Shown here in pieces: positions 18,672-27,642 of a stretch of 64,000 nucleotides of DNA. The notes below the pieces were generated by a model. It saw nothing but the letters and a program-made list of their open reading frames with translations. It searched no databases and was not told the DNA's origin. Both the position numbers and the translations under genes were made by a program. Location of the stretch: contig JBIIHQ010000012.1 of NCBI GenBank assembly GCA_044235645.1, positions 1-64,000 of the forward strand. The letters run 5' to 3'. Every line of letters starts with the position of its first letter. Positions within the stretch are counted from its first letter, which is position 1. This DNA comes from OMIW01 sp044235645 (lineage in GTDB: Bacteria > Bdellovibrionota_C > UBA2361 > OMIW01).

Positions 18672-20483
18672 TCACCCCTCACCTGGCTTTTTTAGGACCA
18701 TATTCTGTTTCACATGGTGAAGAAAAAGAAGTTCCTGATCGAGATCATCGAGCTTGCCCTTTCCCACGCTTATTTCGGCGATAAGAGAGTCAAGCGACGG
18801 GTCGTCACCGCGACTGTATCCTCTTTCGAGTCTTTTCAGGAGCTCCGGGAACGGTTTGCTTGCCGCGAGAAGCTTAGTCCATGGATGATTTTTCTGCCTC
18901 TCCGCAAGATGATCATACTTGGTACTGTAAATCACCGATAACATCTGTCTCATTCGGGTGTCGTAGGTATGGTCGTTGAGCGCTCGCTCACGCCCCTTTC
19001 TGACTGATTGGAGTCTTTTATCCGGCTCGCTCAGATACATCGCGATCTGATCTTTCAGCTCTGGAACTGAATTGAAGGTTATGAGCTCCTCTCCCGGCAC
19101 AAAGAGTTCAGGAAGGAGTGTGCGTTGATCGACAAGCTGAAAAGCTCCTGCCGCAGCCAATTCGAATGTTCGCGGATTGACAAAGTCCCCGAAGGGATCA
19201 ACGCCATCCCGCTCGGAGGATGAATGAAGATTGATATTAATGTCGGTCGCGTTAAATATCTTAGTGTACTCCTCGGGTGCCAAGCGGCGACCCTCTTCCT
19301 GCACCAAGTTATTAAAGGGCCTGCTCACTGGCCATTCAGTTCCCCAAATCTTGAAAGGCAGATGCGAGAGTGATGCGAATACCTGTTGCCTATTGTGATA
19401 GCCTGCCCCCACAAATGACACAGGACTTCCCCACCGCCGCTGCTCCTCCGGTGTCAAAGACATCGGCGAGTGGACAAGTGGATCGCATGCAACAGGGAGA
19501 TAGTGAACCTGCGGAGCACCCGCTTTCTTCATCGCTGATATGCACGGCTCCTTCTGAATCGTGAAGACGAAATCAAAGTACGGGGCAAACGGCTGCCAGT
19601 ATGAGAACCGTCGGAAATCCTCGACGAACCACAATACAGTTATAATTCCCATAGAGCGGAGCTGCTGAAGCGCCTTAATCGTGATCGGAGCCTGCGCGAG
19701 ACAAATGAAGATATCCACCGGTCGGTGAGTAACACTCTCAACCGCGACACTCGAGAGGAAATCGACGTAATTCCGCTCGGCGACCTGTTGTCGAAACTTG
19801 TCCTCGATGAGGGTACCTACCTGATGATAACCCGCTGCCCACGGACTCATATTGAGAGGCCGAGCGCGGATGCCTAATCGTACGAGAGCAGACTGAACAT
19901 ACGACAAAATGGGGAGGGTTCCCCCCTGAAGCGGCCCCAGAATCGAGACCGATGGCTTTAGCTTCTCGGAACCTCGCGCCGCGTAAAGCCCCCGTCGCAA
20001 CTCCTCCCATGCCTCTGGAAATACCGTTTGTGACAAAGAGCGGGTCATCAACTGCCTATCGCCAGACAGGTTGCGCGGCATCTCATCTACCCACATTGCC
20101 TCCAACCTATCGATTACCCGCCGCAGATCGCGCGATTCCATCGCAACGCGGAGCACATCCCAACTTGGTTCATAAACGGCGAGGTCAGATACTCCCTCAT
20201 CGATCAATGTCTCAAGGTGATACCCTCCCCCAAAACCAAAAACGATAACAGGATCACCCCGTGATTGAAGCGAGCCGCACGCCCTGATGGCCCATTGCTG
20301 AGCTGCTTGATGAGGATGAGACGGGTGGTCGAGAGGCTGTTCCCGAACAGCAACGATCATTCCCTCACTTGATACCTTTGACTGAACATCTGAGGACCCC
20401 TCGTCCCGAACTCCGAGCCGTTGGGCAATCTCGGGAAATCGTCGCGCGAGTGCTTGGAGATTTGGTTCGAAAAAGTCAGACAT
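18672..20483 (-). CDS. CgeB-family glycosyltransferase with an N-terminal Maf-like region
   Basis: 603 residues. The C-terminal half resembles CgeB/GT4-like transferases: TVLWFVEDFRRFSYW, FTIQKEPCISAMKKAG, YLPVACDPLVH, VSFVGAGYHNRQQ, DININLHSS, NPRTFELAAAGAFQLVDQR. The N-terminal half has PVIVFGFGGGYHLETLIDEG and AVYEPSWDVLRVAM, resembling the region found in motility-accessory (DUF115/Maf-like) proteins. It is first in the run with GT9, the unknown gene and hpf. fliS lies 2 kb away, which makes flagellin or surface-protein glycosylation plausible but unproven. Confidence 0.8.
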   Translation of the reverse strand: MSDFFEPNLQALARRFPEIAQRLGVRDEGSSDVQSKVSSEGMIVAVREQPLDHPSHPHQAAQQWAIRACGSLQSRGDPVIVFGFGGGYHLETLIDEGVSDLAVYEPSWDVLRVAMESRDLRRVIDRLEAMWVDEMPRNLSGDRQLMTRSLSQTVFPEAWEELRRGLYAARGSEKLKPSVSILGPLQGGTLPILSYVQSALVRLGIRARPLNMSPWAAGYHQVGTLIEDKFRQQVAERNYVDFLSSVAVESVTHRPVDIFICLAQAPITIKALQQLRSMGIITVLWFVEDFRRFSYWQPFAPYFDFVFTIQKEPCISAMKKAGAPQVHYLPVACDPLVHSPMSLTPEEQRRWGSPVSFVGAGYHNRQQVFASLSHLPFKIWGTEWPVSRPFNNLVQEEGRRLAPEEYTKIFNATDININLHSSSERDGVDPFGDFVNPRTFELAAAGAFQLVDQRTLLPELFVPGEELITFNSVPELKDQIAMYLSEPDKRLQSVRKGRERALNDHTYDTRMRQMLSVIYSTKYDHLAERQKNHPWTKLLAASKPFPELLKRLERGYSRGDDPSLDSLIAEISVGKGKLDDLDQELLFLHHVKQNMVLKKPGEG

Positions 20484-20636
20484 GACGATTCAACAGGGGA
20501 GGATTGAGCAAATCGCCGTTAGTTGGGCGCTCTGGTGCTCCTCATGTGATGCGCCATCCCCCATTCTCGATTCAAAATCGCTTTTCACCCAAAAAGAGCA
20601 ATCATCTTTTGTATTTCAGCCCCAATTAATATAAAA

Positions 20637-21644
20637 ATGGAAGGGTATGCCTCTGTGGTGATTTCGCCGATGATCCTCGCGTCTCCCTTCTCGCCTCCTC
20701 GCCTTCTCGCTAACCGTCACATGCAAACCTGCCTGGGTGGCCTTGGCGGTCGATACCGTTTGATTCCATCCCCTACCATTCGGACCATCGAGGGGACTGA
20801 TGGGGATTTTTTTGAGGTTGCCTCGTGGGGATGCCCCGAGGGCGCGTCAGGGCGAATCGTACTGCTCCATGGGCTTGAGGGATCAATAAGGAGTGGGTAT
20901 CTGCGTCGCCTCATAAAGAGATTGACCTCCCTCGGCCGATACGAGGTCGATCTTGTTTTTCTCCGTGGATGTGGTCCCTCGTTGAATCGCCTCCTCCGTT
21001 CGTATCACGCGGGTTTTACCGACGATTTACGAACTTATCTCTCCCTCTCGGTGCAGCCCACCTTATTGGTTGGTTTTAGCATCGGAGGAAATATCATTCT
21101 AAAATTTCTCGGTGAAGAGGGGTCGCAGATTGAGGGCCGTGTCCGAGGAGCTGTTGTGATTTCAGCACCCACAGATCTCGCCGCGACGGCCGAGGGGATT
21201 GCAGCCATACCCTTGTACGAAAAATATTTTATATCTTCTTTTCGCCGAAAACACCGGGCAAAGGTCGCGCGCGGGATTGCTCCCTCTTCCTTTGCAGATT
21301 TCCGGAATATCTCAACTTTTTTAGACTATGACGGACGTTATACCGCTCCTCTTTTTGGATACTCATCAGCGAATGAATATTGGAAGGCCAACAGCAGCGC
21401 GCAATTTATCCCGGAGATCCGTGTTCCCTGCCGAATCATATCGGCTCGCGATGATCCCTTTTTCTCTGCCGGTTCGTTTCCTATTAACGAGTGCCGACAT
21501 CACCGCTGGGTTGATCTTGAATTAAGTGAACAGGGGGGCCATACGGGATTTCTCTCATCACTCGGCTCGTCGCCAACCTTCGCTGAGAGGCGGGTCATTG
21601 AGTTCGCTCAATCCCTCTTCGGTCGATTTACAATTCGGGGATAA
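20637..21644 (+). CDS. YheT-family alpha/beta hydrolase
   Basis: 335 residues from ATG, or 329 from the GTG at 20655, which has GGAAGGG at good spacing. Family landmarks: NRHMQTCLGG, LLHGLEGSIRSGYLRRL (oxyanion region), FLRGCGPSLNRLLRSYHAGFTDDL, nucleophile in VGFSIGGNIILKFLGE, DDPFFS acid and GGHTGF His. Members are putative esterases of unclear substrate. It is divergent from the CgeB-like gene and 5 bases ahead of the DUF808 gene, so the two form an operon. Confidence 0.88.
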   Translation: MEGYASVVISPMILASPFSPPRLLANRHMQTCLGGLGGRYRLIPSPTIRTIEGTDGDFFEVASWGCPEGASGRIVLLHGLEGSIRSGYLRRLIKRLTSLGRYEVDLVFLRGCGPSLNRLLRSYHAGFTDDLRTYLSLSVQPTLLVGFSIGGNIILKFLGEEGSQIEGRVRGAVVISAPTDLAATAEGIAAIPLYEKYFISSFRRKHRAKVARGIAPSSFADFRNISTFLDYDGRYTAPLFGYSSANEYWKANSSAQFIPEIRVPCRIISARDDPFFSAGSFPINECRHHRWVDLELSEQGGHTGFLSSLGSSPTFAERRVIEFAQSLFGRFTIRG

Positions 21645-21649
21645 ATGAG

Positions 21650-22570
21650 ATGGCCTTCACCGGTTTTTTCGCGATTCTTGACGACATAACCACTCTCCTT
21701 GATGACATCGCAAGCATGACGAAGGTTGCTGCTGGCAAGACCTCGGCGATTGTGGGGGATGACCTCGCGCTTAATGCAAAACAGCTCGTACATATTGAGG
21801 CCCGTCGGGAGCTCTCAGTTGTTTTTGCCGTTGCGCTTGGATCACTAAAGAACAAACTCATTCTCATTCCGGCGGCGCTTGTGATGAGCATGTTCGCACC
21901 CTTTTTGATACCGGTATTACTGATGGTGGGAGGGGCTTATCTCTGCTTTGAGGGCGCAGAGAAGGTCCTTCATCACCGAGCTCACTCAGAGAGGAACTCT
22001 GATGGCAAGCATACTGGCGACCCAACCTACCCCAAGGAAAACGTCGCCGAGGAAGAACAGCAGAAAATCCAGGCAGCCATTCGGACCGATTTCATCCTAT
22101 CCGCAGAGATCATCGCCATTGCACTCGGTTCTGCGGCCACCGCACCTTTAATTGTTCAAGCTGGGGCTCTGACCGCGATTGGACTTGGTATGACCATCGT
22201 CGTTTATGGTCTTGTCGCCGCAATTGTGAAAGCAGACGACTGTGGGCTATTTCTGATCCAACGCTCCGGCGCGCGATTTGGGGCTCGAACGTCTCGAGCC
22301 TTAGGACGGACGATAATTCGGGCGACACCGATTTTTATGAAAGCTCTTTCAATCCTCGGGACCCTGGCAATGTTCACCGTCGGCGGGGGAATCATCGTTC
22401 ACGAAATTCCCCTCCTCCATCACAGCTTCGAGCACATCATCTCGTTAGTAAGTAGCACAGATAGTATTGTAGGAGGTATCCTCTCGGCCTTTTCATCTGG
22501 GATCGCTGGATTCCTGATCGGAAGCGTGATTGTTCTGGGCACTCGGACTACCGCTCGTCGTGCAAGGTAA
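21650..22570 (+). CDS. DUF808 (YedI-like) inner-membrane protein
   Basis: 306 residues. The opening FTGFFAILDDITTLLDDIASMTKVAAGKTSAI and LCFEGAEKVLHH are diagnostic of DUF808/YedI. About six hydrophobic stretches span the membrane (residues 80-105, 145-200, 225-250, 275-300). Function is unknown. ATG with GGGGA 8 bases upstream. Confidence 0.9.
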   Translation: MAFTGFFAILDDITTLLDDIASMTKVAAGKTSAIVGDDLALNAKQLVHIEARRELSVVFAVALGSLKNKLILIPAALVMSMFAPFLIPVLLMVGGAYLCFEGAEKVLHHRAHSERNSDGKHTGDPTYPKENVAEEEQQKIQAAIRTDFILSAEIIAIALGSAATAPLIVQAGALTAIGLGMTIVVYGLVAAIVKADDCGLFLIQRSGARFGARTSRALGRTIIRATPIFMKALSILGTLAMFTVGGGIIVHEIPLLHHSFEHIISLVSSTDSIVGGILSAFSSGIAGFLIGSVIVLGTRTTARRAR

Positions 22571-22581
22571 GCGTTTCTCAG

Positions 22582-22623
22582 GGAGCACCCAGAGCTTTCC
22601 GTAGCTCCCTATCGAGGTGCTCC
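22582..22623. terminator. Nested hairpin between convergent DUF808 and fliS genes
   Basis: GGAGCACC pairs perfectly with GGTGCTCC, with an inner GAGC/GCTC stem. Its place between two convergent stops suggests a shared terminator, but no U-run follows on either strand. Confidence 0.45.
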
Positions 22624-22631
22624 TATCGCTC

Positions 22632-23111
22632 CTACAACTTCATCCTCAGTGAGGGACGAGAGTCGTCAGAAAGGGAAGCCGGCTCAACCAATCGTGGTGC
22701 CACCTCCCCCCCTGCTGCCGCAGTAGCCTGTTGCACAGCCCCACCATCGACTATTTCTTTGAAAGCAACGTATACCGGATTTATCAGATCTATACATTTC
22801 TGAAGTTTCTTTGGATCACGATGAAGATTCGCCTCTGTCGAATAGAAAAGGACAAATTCGTATAGCTTTTCCAGATCCTTCGCAATCTGACCCCCCTTGT
22901 CAGCGTCAAGGGTGTTCATCAGCTCCGCGATTATCGCCTGCGCCTTGCTGAGGTAGCGACAAAACCTCCCGATATCATTCTCCTCGATTCCTTGAATCGC
23001 CTGCTTGAAAAATTTGATTGCCCCCTCGAATAGCATGACCAGAAGACGTCCTCGATCCGTTGTCGTTACCTGGACCGATTGATACGTTGAGAACGGATTC
23101 TTTCCGTACAT
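22632..23111 (-). CDS. fliS: Flagellin export chaperone FliS
   Basis: 159 residues from ATG at 23111, which has AAGGAG 8 bases upstream; the longer frame lacks a site. FliS features are an N-terminal NPFSTYQSVQVTTTDRGRLLVMLFEGAIKFFKQA helix, then IGRFCRYLSKAQAIIAELMNTLD and LEKLYEFVLFYSTEANLHRDP. It binds the flagellin C terminus in the cytosol to stop premature polymerisation. The C-terminal 35 residues are Ala/Pro-rich and extra. FliD and flagellin are not next to it. A sigma-28-like promoter lies about 110 bases upstream. Confidence 0.93.
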   Translation of the reverse strand: MYGKNPFSTYQSVQVTTTDRGRLLVMLFEGAIKFFKQAIQGIEENDIGRFCRYLSKAQAIIAELMNTLDADKGGQIAKDLEKLYEFVLFYSTEANLHRDPKKLQKCIDLINPVYVAFKEIVDGGAVQQATAAAGGEVAPRLVEPASLSDDSRPSLRMKL

Positions 23112-23226
23112 GCGTAACTCCTTCCAATGAAAGATGAGCGAAGATGCGCCCTCACTTGAGTTTCCCTCAAGAAACAACCTTCTCCTCCGAGACTTACTTC
23201 CGATTATTTAATAGCGATAATGAGGA

Positions 23227-23254
23227 GTGTCGGCCAACGTAAGCAGAACCTTGA
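23227..23254 (-). promoter_or_regulatory. Putative sigma-28 promoter for fliS
   Basis: Minus strand reads TCAAGGTT, 12 bases, GCCGACAC. Each box matches the FliA consensus at about 6 of 8, with the same 12-base spacing as the sites at 262 and 34509. Predicted start near 23220. Confidence 0.45.
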
Positions 23255-23298
23255 GCGCTCACCGCGATATCCGTTGTCACGCGCCAAATAAAACATCA

Positions 23299-24126
23299 TT
23301 AGCCAGCCTTAGCTTCTCCCTCTTGACCGAGCTCACGTGAACGGTCAGCCGCCCTTATTATTGCCTCGCGCAGAGAATCTGCAACCCGGTTATCCTCCAA
23401 CCGGCCTATCGCCGCTTGGGTCGTCCCGTTCGGGGAGCTTACCCGTTTCCATATCTCTGCGGGGGAAAGCTCGGAATCGAGCATCAGATGGGCTAACCCA
23501 TTGAAGGTGTGTTGCACCAACTGATGACTAACCGGAGCGGGAATTCCGAGTTCAATCGATGCTTTGACCATCACGTCGGCCATCCAGGCAAGATATCCCG
23601 GACCACTTCCACTAATCGCCGTTATCGCGTGCATGAGTTCCTCGTCGTCAATCTTGACAACGGCGCCAATCCGGCTGAGAAGTGCCCCCACGAGCGACAC
23701 ATCATCGGCAGAGAGCTCCTCCTTTGCGAAAAAAGCGGTTATCGACTGACGACATGATGCGGCCAAATTAGGCATACACCGGACAAGTCGACGGTGTCCT
23801 CCCAGAAAACCCGAAAGGGTGGTAAGGGACAATCCGGCCACGCACGAAACGACAATCGAATCCGTCTTTAGCCGGGGATATAAACTCTGGGAAAGCGTCT
23901 CCACGTCACTTGGCTTGACTGCGATTACGACAATCGCGCCGAATGGAAGCTGAGATTCAAGCCCCGAGACCACTTTCTCGCCATCATTCAAGACGATATC
24001 TCGACGACCAGCATCGCGCTCAACAACCGTTACTGCTCCTATACCTGGCGGTCTATCACCGGCGAGCCCCCGAGCAAACGCAAGGCCGAGATTTCCTCCC
24101 CCAAGAATAATGATCTCTCGACCCAT
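23299..24126 (-). CDS. proC: Pyrroline-5-carboxylate reductase
   Basis: 275 residues. Rossmann motif IILGGGNLGLAFARGL, VIAVKPSDVETL, RCMPNLAASC, and the P5CR signature in AISGSGPGYLAWMADVMVKA. It reduces pyrroline-5-carboxylate to proline with NAD(P)H, the last step of proline synthesis. Normal length. Its start overlaps the yggX stop (ATGA), so the pair is translationally coupled. Confidence 0.95.
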   Translation of the reverse strand: MGREIIILGGGNLGLAFARGLAGDRPPGIGAVTVVERDAGRRDIVLNDGEKVVSGLESQLPFGAIVVIAVKPSDVETLSQSLYPRLKTDSIVVSCVAGLSLTTLSGFLGGHRRLVRCMPNLAASCRQSITAFFAKEELSADDVSLVGALLSRIGAVVKIDDEELMHAITAISGSGPGYLAWMADVMVKASIELGIPAPVSHQLVQHTFNGLAHLMLDSELSPAEIWKRVSSPNGTTQAAIGRLEDNRVADSLREAIIRAADRSRELGQEGEAKAG

Positions 24127-24407
24127 CAGGAGCGACCCCTCACTTCATCTCCCACCGACGCAACTTGACCCTCTTCAAGACCGAGAAATAGATACATCTG
24201 CTTGATCAGCACTCCATAATCATTTGGGTCGCCCATGTTTAACCGGTATTCGTTAAGCACTTTAATCTGCATATCATCGCGCCACGCACGCCACGCCTCC
24301 TCAGAAACTCGTTCAAAAATGAGCTGACCAACCGGCCCTTTGAAGGGCGGTTTCTCTAACCCCGGTTTTTCAACCAAAAATTTTGAGCAATGCACCGTTC
24401 TTGTCAT
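24126..24407 (-). CDS. yggX: YggX-like iron(II) trafficking/oxidative damage protein
   Basis: 93 residues with the family pattern: MTRTVHCSKF, GPVGQLIFERVSEEAWRAW, KVLNEYRLNMGDPNDYGVLIKQMYLFL. YggX is a small cytosolic protein linked to protection of iron-sulfur clusters. The conserved Cys near residue 7 is present. It is first in a two-gene unit with proC. Confidence 0.92.
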   Translation of the reverse strand: MTRTVHCSKFLVEKPGLEKPPFKGPVGQLIFERVSEEAWRAWRDDMQIKVLNEYRLNMGDPNDYGVLIKQMYLFLGLEEGQVASVGDEVRGRS

Positions 24408-24726
24408 CGTGTATTTCTCTCCCTTCTTCGTTATTCGCTTCTGAACTGGACGCTCGCTTTACCCCGACACTTTATTCTCCAAACTTTACACGAGCCTTCC
24501 GTCAATCAAACCTCTTCACAAAAGACAGAGCGGAGATAGAAACAAGACCCGTGCGCTATTCGCGGAGGCTAAGTAGACTGTTGATGAAGCGCGGGTAGGC
24601 CCTGATCTTCATCGGATGAGGTACTTGGGGAGGATACAGGAGGATGGGGGTACCACGCAAAGGCCAACGAAAATTGCCCTTGGTGGGCTGTCTTCGAGGC
24701 AACTTTTTGCAAGGAGGTGGCATGAA
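24408..24726. other. Divergent promoter region between yggX and the ECF sigma gene
   Basis: No credible coding sequence. It must carry promoters for both directions; I see no clear consensus boxes. AAGGAGGTGG at 24711-24720 fixes the sigma-factor start. Confidence 0.5.
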
Positions 24727-25413
24727 ATGGACGCTCGGCACCCCATCACCGGAATCGAGACAATCCATGCGACTGTTTCCCGAGAGGACGTTCAATGTGA
24801 GCTAGCAAAAGAGTCTTCATTCCTCGGTAGATTGGTTCGAGGTGATGCAGACGCTTTTGAAGAGCTCGTCTCCGCGTGGTATCCGCGACTCTATCGGACC
24901 GCTTATTCGTTCTGTCGCGAGCCTCGAGATACTGAAGAGGTCATGCAGGAGGTATTCCTTACCGCATTTCTCAAGATAAGAACCTTTCGCGGCAGCTCGT
25001 CAATCGGAAGCTGGCTCACCAGAATCACCGTGAATATGGCACTCATGAGACTTCGTGAACGTCGTCGTCGCGCTCGAATCGAGACGATGTCCGCAAACGA
25101 ACACATTCTGAATAGAGGAATATCAGAAAACTCCCTGGAGCGAGTAGGCTCTCTGCAAGAGCTGCGAACTGCAATAGAGTCCGCAGTCGCCTCTCTACCG
25201 GCGGACTATGCAACTGTCTTCATCCTTCGTGAGTGTCGCTCGTATTCAACGGCCGCAGTTGCCGACGCTCTCCACATCTCATCAGACACCGTTAAGTCTC
25301 GCCTTCACCAGGCTCGGGAAATTATGCGCAAAAAGCTCGCCCGGCAGAGGAAAGATCAGCTGTCCACCTCAGAGCCTTTATACGGACCCCATTGGTGGGA
25401 GATCGCAGCGTGA
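24727..25413 (+). CDS. ECF-type RNA polymerase sigma factor
   Basis: 228 residues from ATG at 24727, 9 bases after a near-perfect GGAGG; the frame extends left to 24616 without a site. Region 2: FEELVSAWYPRLYRTAYSFCREPRDTEEVMQEVFLTAFLKI and SSSIGSWLTRITVNMALMRLRERRRR. Region 4: IESAVASLPADYATVFILRE and SSDTVKSRLHQAREIMRKKL, a helix-turn-helix for the -35 element. No anti-sigma gene follows; the stop overlaps a cardiolipin-synthase-like gene. It may respond to envelope stress and act on membrane lipid genes (inference). Confidence 0.92.
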   Translation: MDARHPITGIETIHATVSREDVQCELAKESSFLGRLVRGDADAFEELVSAWYPRLYRTAYSFCREPRDTEEVMQEVFLTAFLKIRTFRGSSSIGSWLTRITVNMALMRLRERRRRARIETMSANEHILNRGISENSLERVGSLQELRTAIESAVASLPADYATVFILRECRSYSTAAVADALHISSDTVKSRLHQAREIMRKKLARQRKDQLSTSEPLYGPHWWEIAA

Positions 25414-26585
25414 GCCCGATGACTCCTCAACCCTCATCTTCATATCCGTGGGAGGATGTGCATCCTTTTTTTTCAGGAGACATTTTTTACCAACGTTTGG
25501 GTGATTTGTGTAATTCCGCTCGAACCTCGATTGATATTGATTTTTACATTTTCGAGGACGATACAACCGGAAAATGTGTCTTTTCTCATCTCTTGGCTGC
25601 ATCCCATCGGGGCGTTAAGGTGCGGATAATAGTTGATGGATTCGGATCTGTGTGGTGGCCATGGACCTTCGGACCCCGGGCGAATGAAAGTGGCATCGCA
25701 TACCGGATTTACCATCAAATTGGCATCGAACGGTTCTTACTTGGGAGCAGGGTTATTCAACAACAGATAAAGGGTTTATGGTCCTGGTTCCAATCGATAA
25801 ATCGACGCAATCATCGCAAAATCGCCATCTTTGACCGCGACAAGGCTCTTATCGGGAGCAGAAATATTGCATCAGTTCATTCAGAGTCGATATTCGGCGA
25901 AAAAGCCTGGAGAGATTCCTCGGTTGAATTGTCTGGAGCCGGAGTTAGTATATTGGCCGGCCAATTCGACTATGTTTGGAACTCACACCGTCTTTTTCGT
26001 CGATTTTACCTCAAAAGACCTCCCTCTTGGGGAGTGGGTGCGCCGAACGGAGCCATCCGCCACAACCTTACGAGGTCAGCTCGCCGGAGGAACTTTGCCC
26101 GACTCCTCTCCGATATTTCAGAGAGTCGCCGTCGAATTTGGATAACCAACGCGTACTTTGTCCCAGAGCGAAAGATCCTCTCTGCTTTGGTTGCCGCCGC
26201 CCGGCGTGGTTGCGACGTACAAATTGTTGTACCAGCAGTCTCCGATGTTTTCTTTGTCCCATGGGTCGCGTCAGCTCTCCAGAGGGATCTGCTTGAGTCG
26301 GGAGCACGAGTTTTCGAGTATATGCCGACGGTGCTCCACGCGAAAAGTATGATCATTGATGATTCAGTGATGATAGGATCAAGCAATATGAATCATCGCA
26401 GTCTTCTGCACGATCTCGAGACCGATATCGTCATTTCCGACAGAGGGGTAACAGAAAGATTTGTTGAACAGTTCACCATTGATAGAGGCAAAAGTCGGGA
26501 GATATCGCACTCAGAGTGGTTTCACCAAAAGCCGTGGTCCCGCTTACTTGGAACGATTCTACTCCCCCTCCGTCGTTGGATGTGA
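25410..26585 (+). CDS. Phospholipase D family cardiolipin synthase (ClsB-like)
   Basis: 391 residues from GTG at 25410, overlapping the sigma stop as GTGA, with GGTGGGAG upstream. Two HKD motifs are complete: HRKIAIFDRDKALIGSRN (His135) and HAKSMIIDDSVMIGSSN (His310). There is no N-terminal membrane helix, as in ClsB/YbhO. ClsB transfers phosphatidyl groups to make cardiolipin or phosphatidylglycerol. Followed by an endonuclease/exonuclease/phosphatase gene resembling YbhP, the same neighbour as in E. coli. Confidence 0.88.
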   Translation: MSPMTPQPSSSYPWEDVHPFFSGDIFYQRLGDLCNSARTSIDIDFYIFEDDTTGKCVFSHLLAASHRGVKVRIIVDGFGSVWWPWTFGPRANESGIAYRIYHQIGIERFLLGSRVIQQQIKGLWSWFQSINRRNHRKIAIFDRDKALIGSRNIASVHSESIFGEKAWRDSSVELSGAGVSILAGQFDYVWNSHRLFRRFYLKRPPSWGVGAPNGAIRHNLTRSARRRNFARLLSDISESRRRIWITNAYFVPERKILSALVAAARRGCDVQIVVPAVSDVFFVPWVASALQRDLLESGARVFEYMPTVLHAKSMIIDDSVMIGSSNMNHRSLLHDLETDIVISDRGVTERFVEQFTIDRGKSREISHSEWFHQKPWSRLLGTILLPLRRWM

Positions 26586-26625
26586 TCCCCCCCGCTCAGC
26601 ATTCGTTCCTGGAACGTGAACCCTC

Positions 26626-27402
26626 ATGGACGATATGAAACAGCTCACCCTCTTCTCATGGAATATCCATAAGGGATTTTCGATCGGGCGTCGATTCAGC
26701 CTGCCCGAAATCAGAACAGCACTCCACCAAACAGGGGCGACTCTTGTCTTTCTGCAGGAGGTGATAGGAAAACATACCCGACACGCAGAACGGATCTCTT
26801 CGTGGCCTGAGGTACAGCACTGTGAATATCTCGCTGAGGGAGTTTATCCTCACCGGGTGTATGGCCTCAACGCGACATATCCGCATGGTAATCACGGGAA
26901 TGGCCTTCTAAGCCGATTTCCCTCATCTTACTGGTCAAATATCGACCTTTCGACCAATCGTCTCGAGCAGCGAGGGTGCCTTCACGCTATTATCAAAATC
27001 GATGAGCCCTTCCCTCCCCTTCACTGTCTCTGCGTTCATCTTAACCTGCTGCACCGCTCGCGATTAAGTCAAATTATGTCTCTTTGTGATAGAATTTCAA
27101 GGGTCATCCCACCTCACGAGCCTTTTATCCTCGCGGGCGATTTTAACGACTGGAACGAGCGACTCTCCTCGATCCTTGAGTCTGAAACGGGCGCTCGAGA
27201 CATATTTCACCTTCTCGAGGGGGAGCATGCCCCAAGTTACCCTTCCGTCTATCCCTTCCTGAGGCTTGATCGAATCTATATTCGGGGCCTCGAAGCTGTT
27301 TCAGCCAAAGTGCTCTCGGGAAAGCCATGGACAAGGCTCTCGGACCATCTCCCCATAACGGCAGAGGTGCGGTTACAGAAAGAGAGAATTTCCGAAGCTT
27401 GA
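26626..27402 (+). CDS. Endonuclease/exonuclease/phosphatase family protein (YbhP-like)
   Basis: 258 residues. EEP motifs: LFSWNIHKGF, VFLQEV (metal-binding Glu), GNGLLSRFP, LCVHLNL, ILAGDFNDWN and the terminal RLSDHLPITAEV His-Asp. Members cleave phosphodiester bonds in nucleic acids or lipids. Position 40 bases after the ClsB-like gene matches the E. coli ybhP-clsB pairing and argues for a membrane-lipid role (inference). Confidence 0.87.
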   Translation: MDDMKQLTLFSWNIHKGFSIGRRFSLPEIRTALHQTGATLVFLQEVIGKHTRHAERISSWPEVQHCEYLAEGVYPHRVYGLNATYPHGNHGNGLLSRFPSSYWSNIDLSTNRLEQRGCLHAIIKIDEPFPPLHCLCVHLNLLHRSRLSQIMSLCDRISRVIPPHEPFILAGDFNDWNERLSSILESETGARDIFHLLEGEHAPSYPSVYPFLRLDRIYIRGLEAVSAKVLSGKPWTRLSDHLPITAEVRLQKERISEA

Positions 27403-27642
27403 CCATTTTCCCTCGGCTATTAGCAAAACACTCTTTTACTCAGCTGACTCTTTGGGAATCTTGCCTCAAAATATAGCGTGATTAAAACCCCTGGCACTCC
27501 GGATACATCTTACACAGGCGGATAGTCTACTTTGACATCAACTCTCGCCAAAAAGGGGAAAAAAACAGCTTGTCTCCGAGGGCCTGATGCGTGTAGTGAT
27601 CGGCATTCCGTCAGCCTTACGAAGTCTCGACAGCAAGGAATT

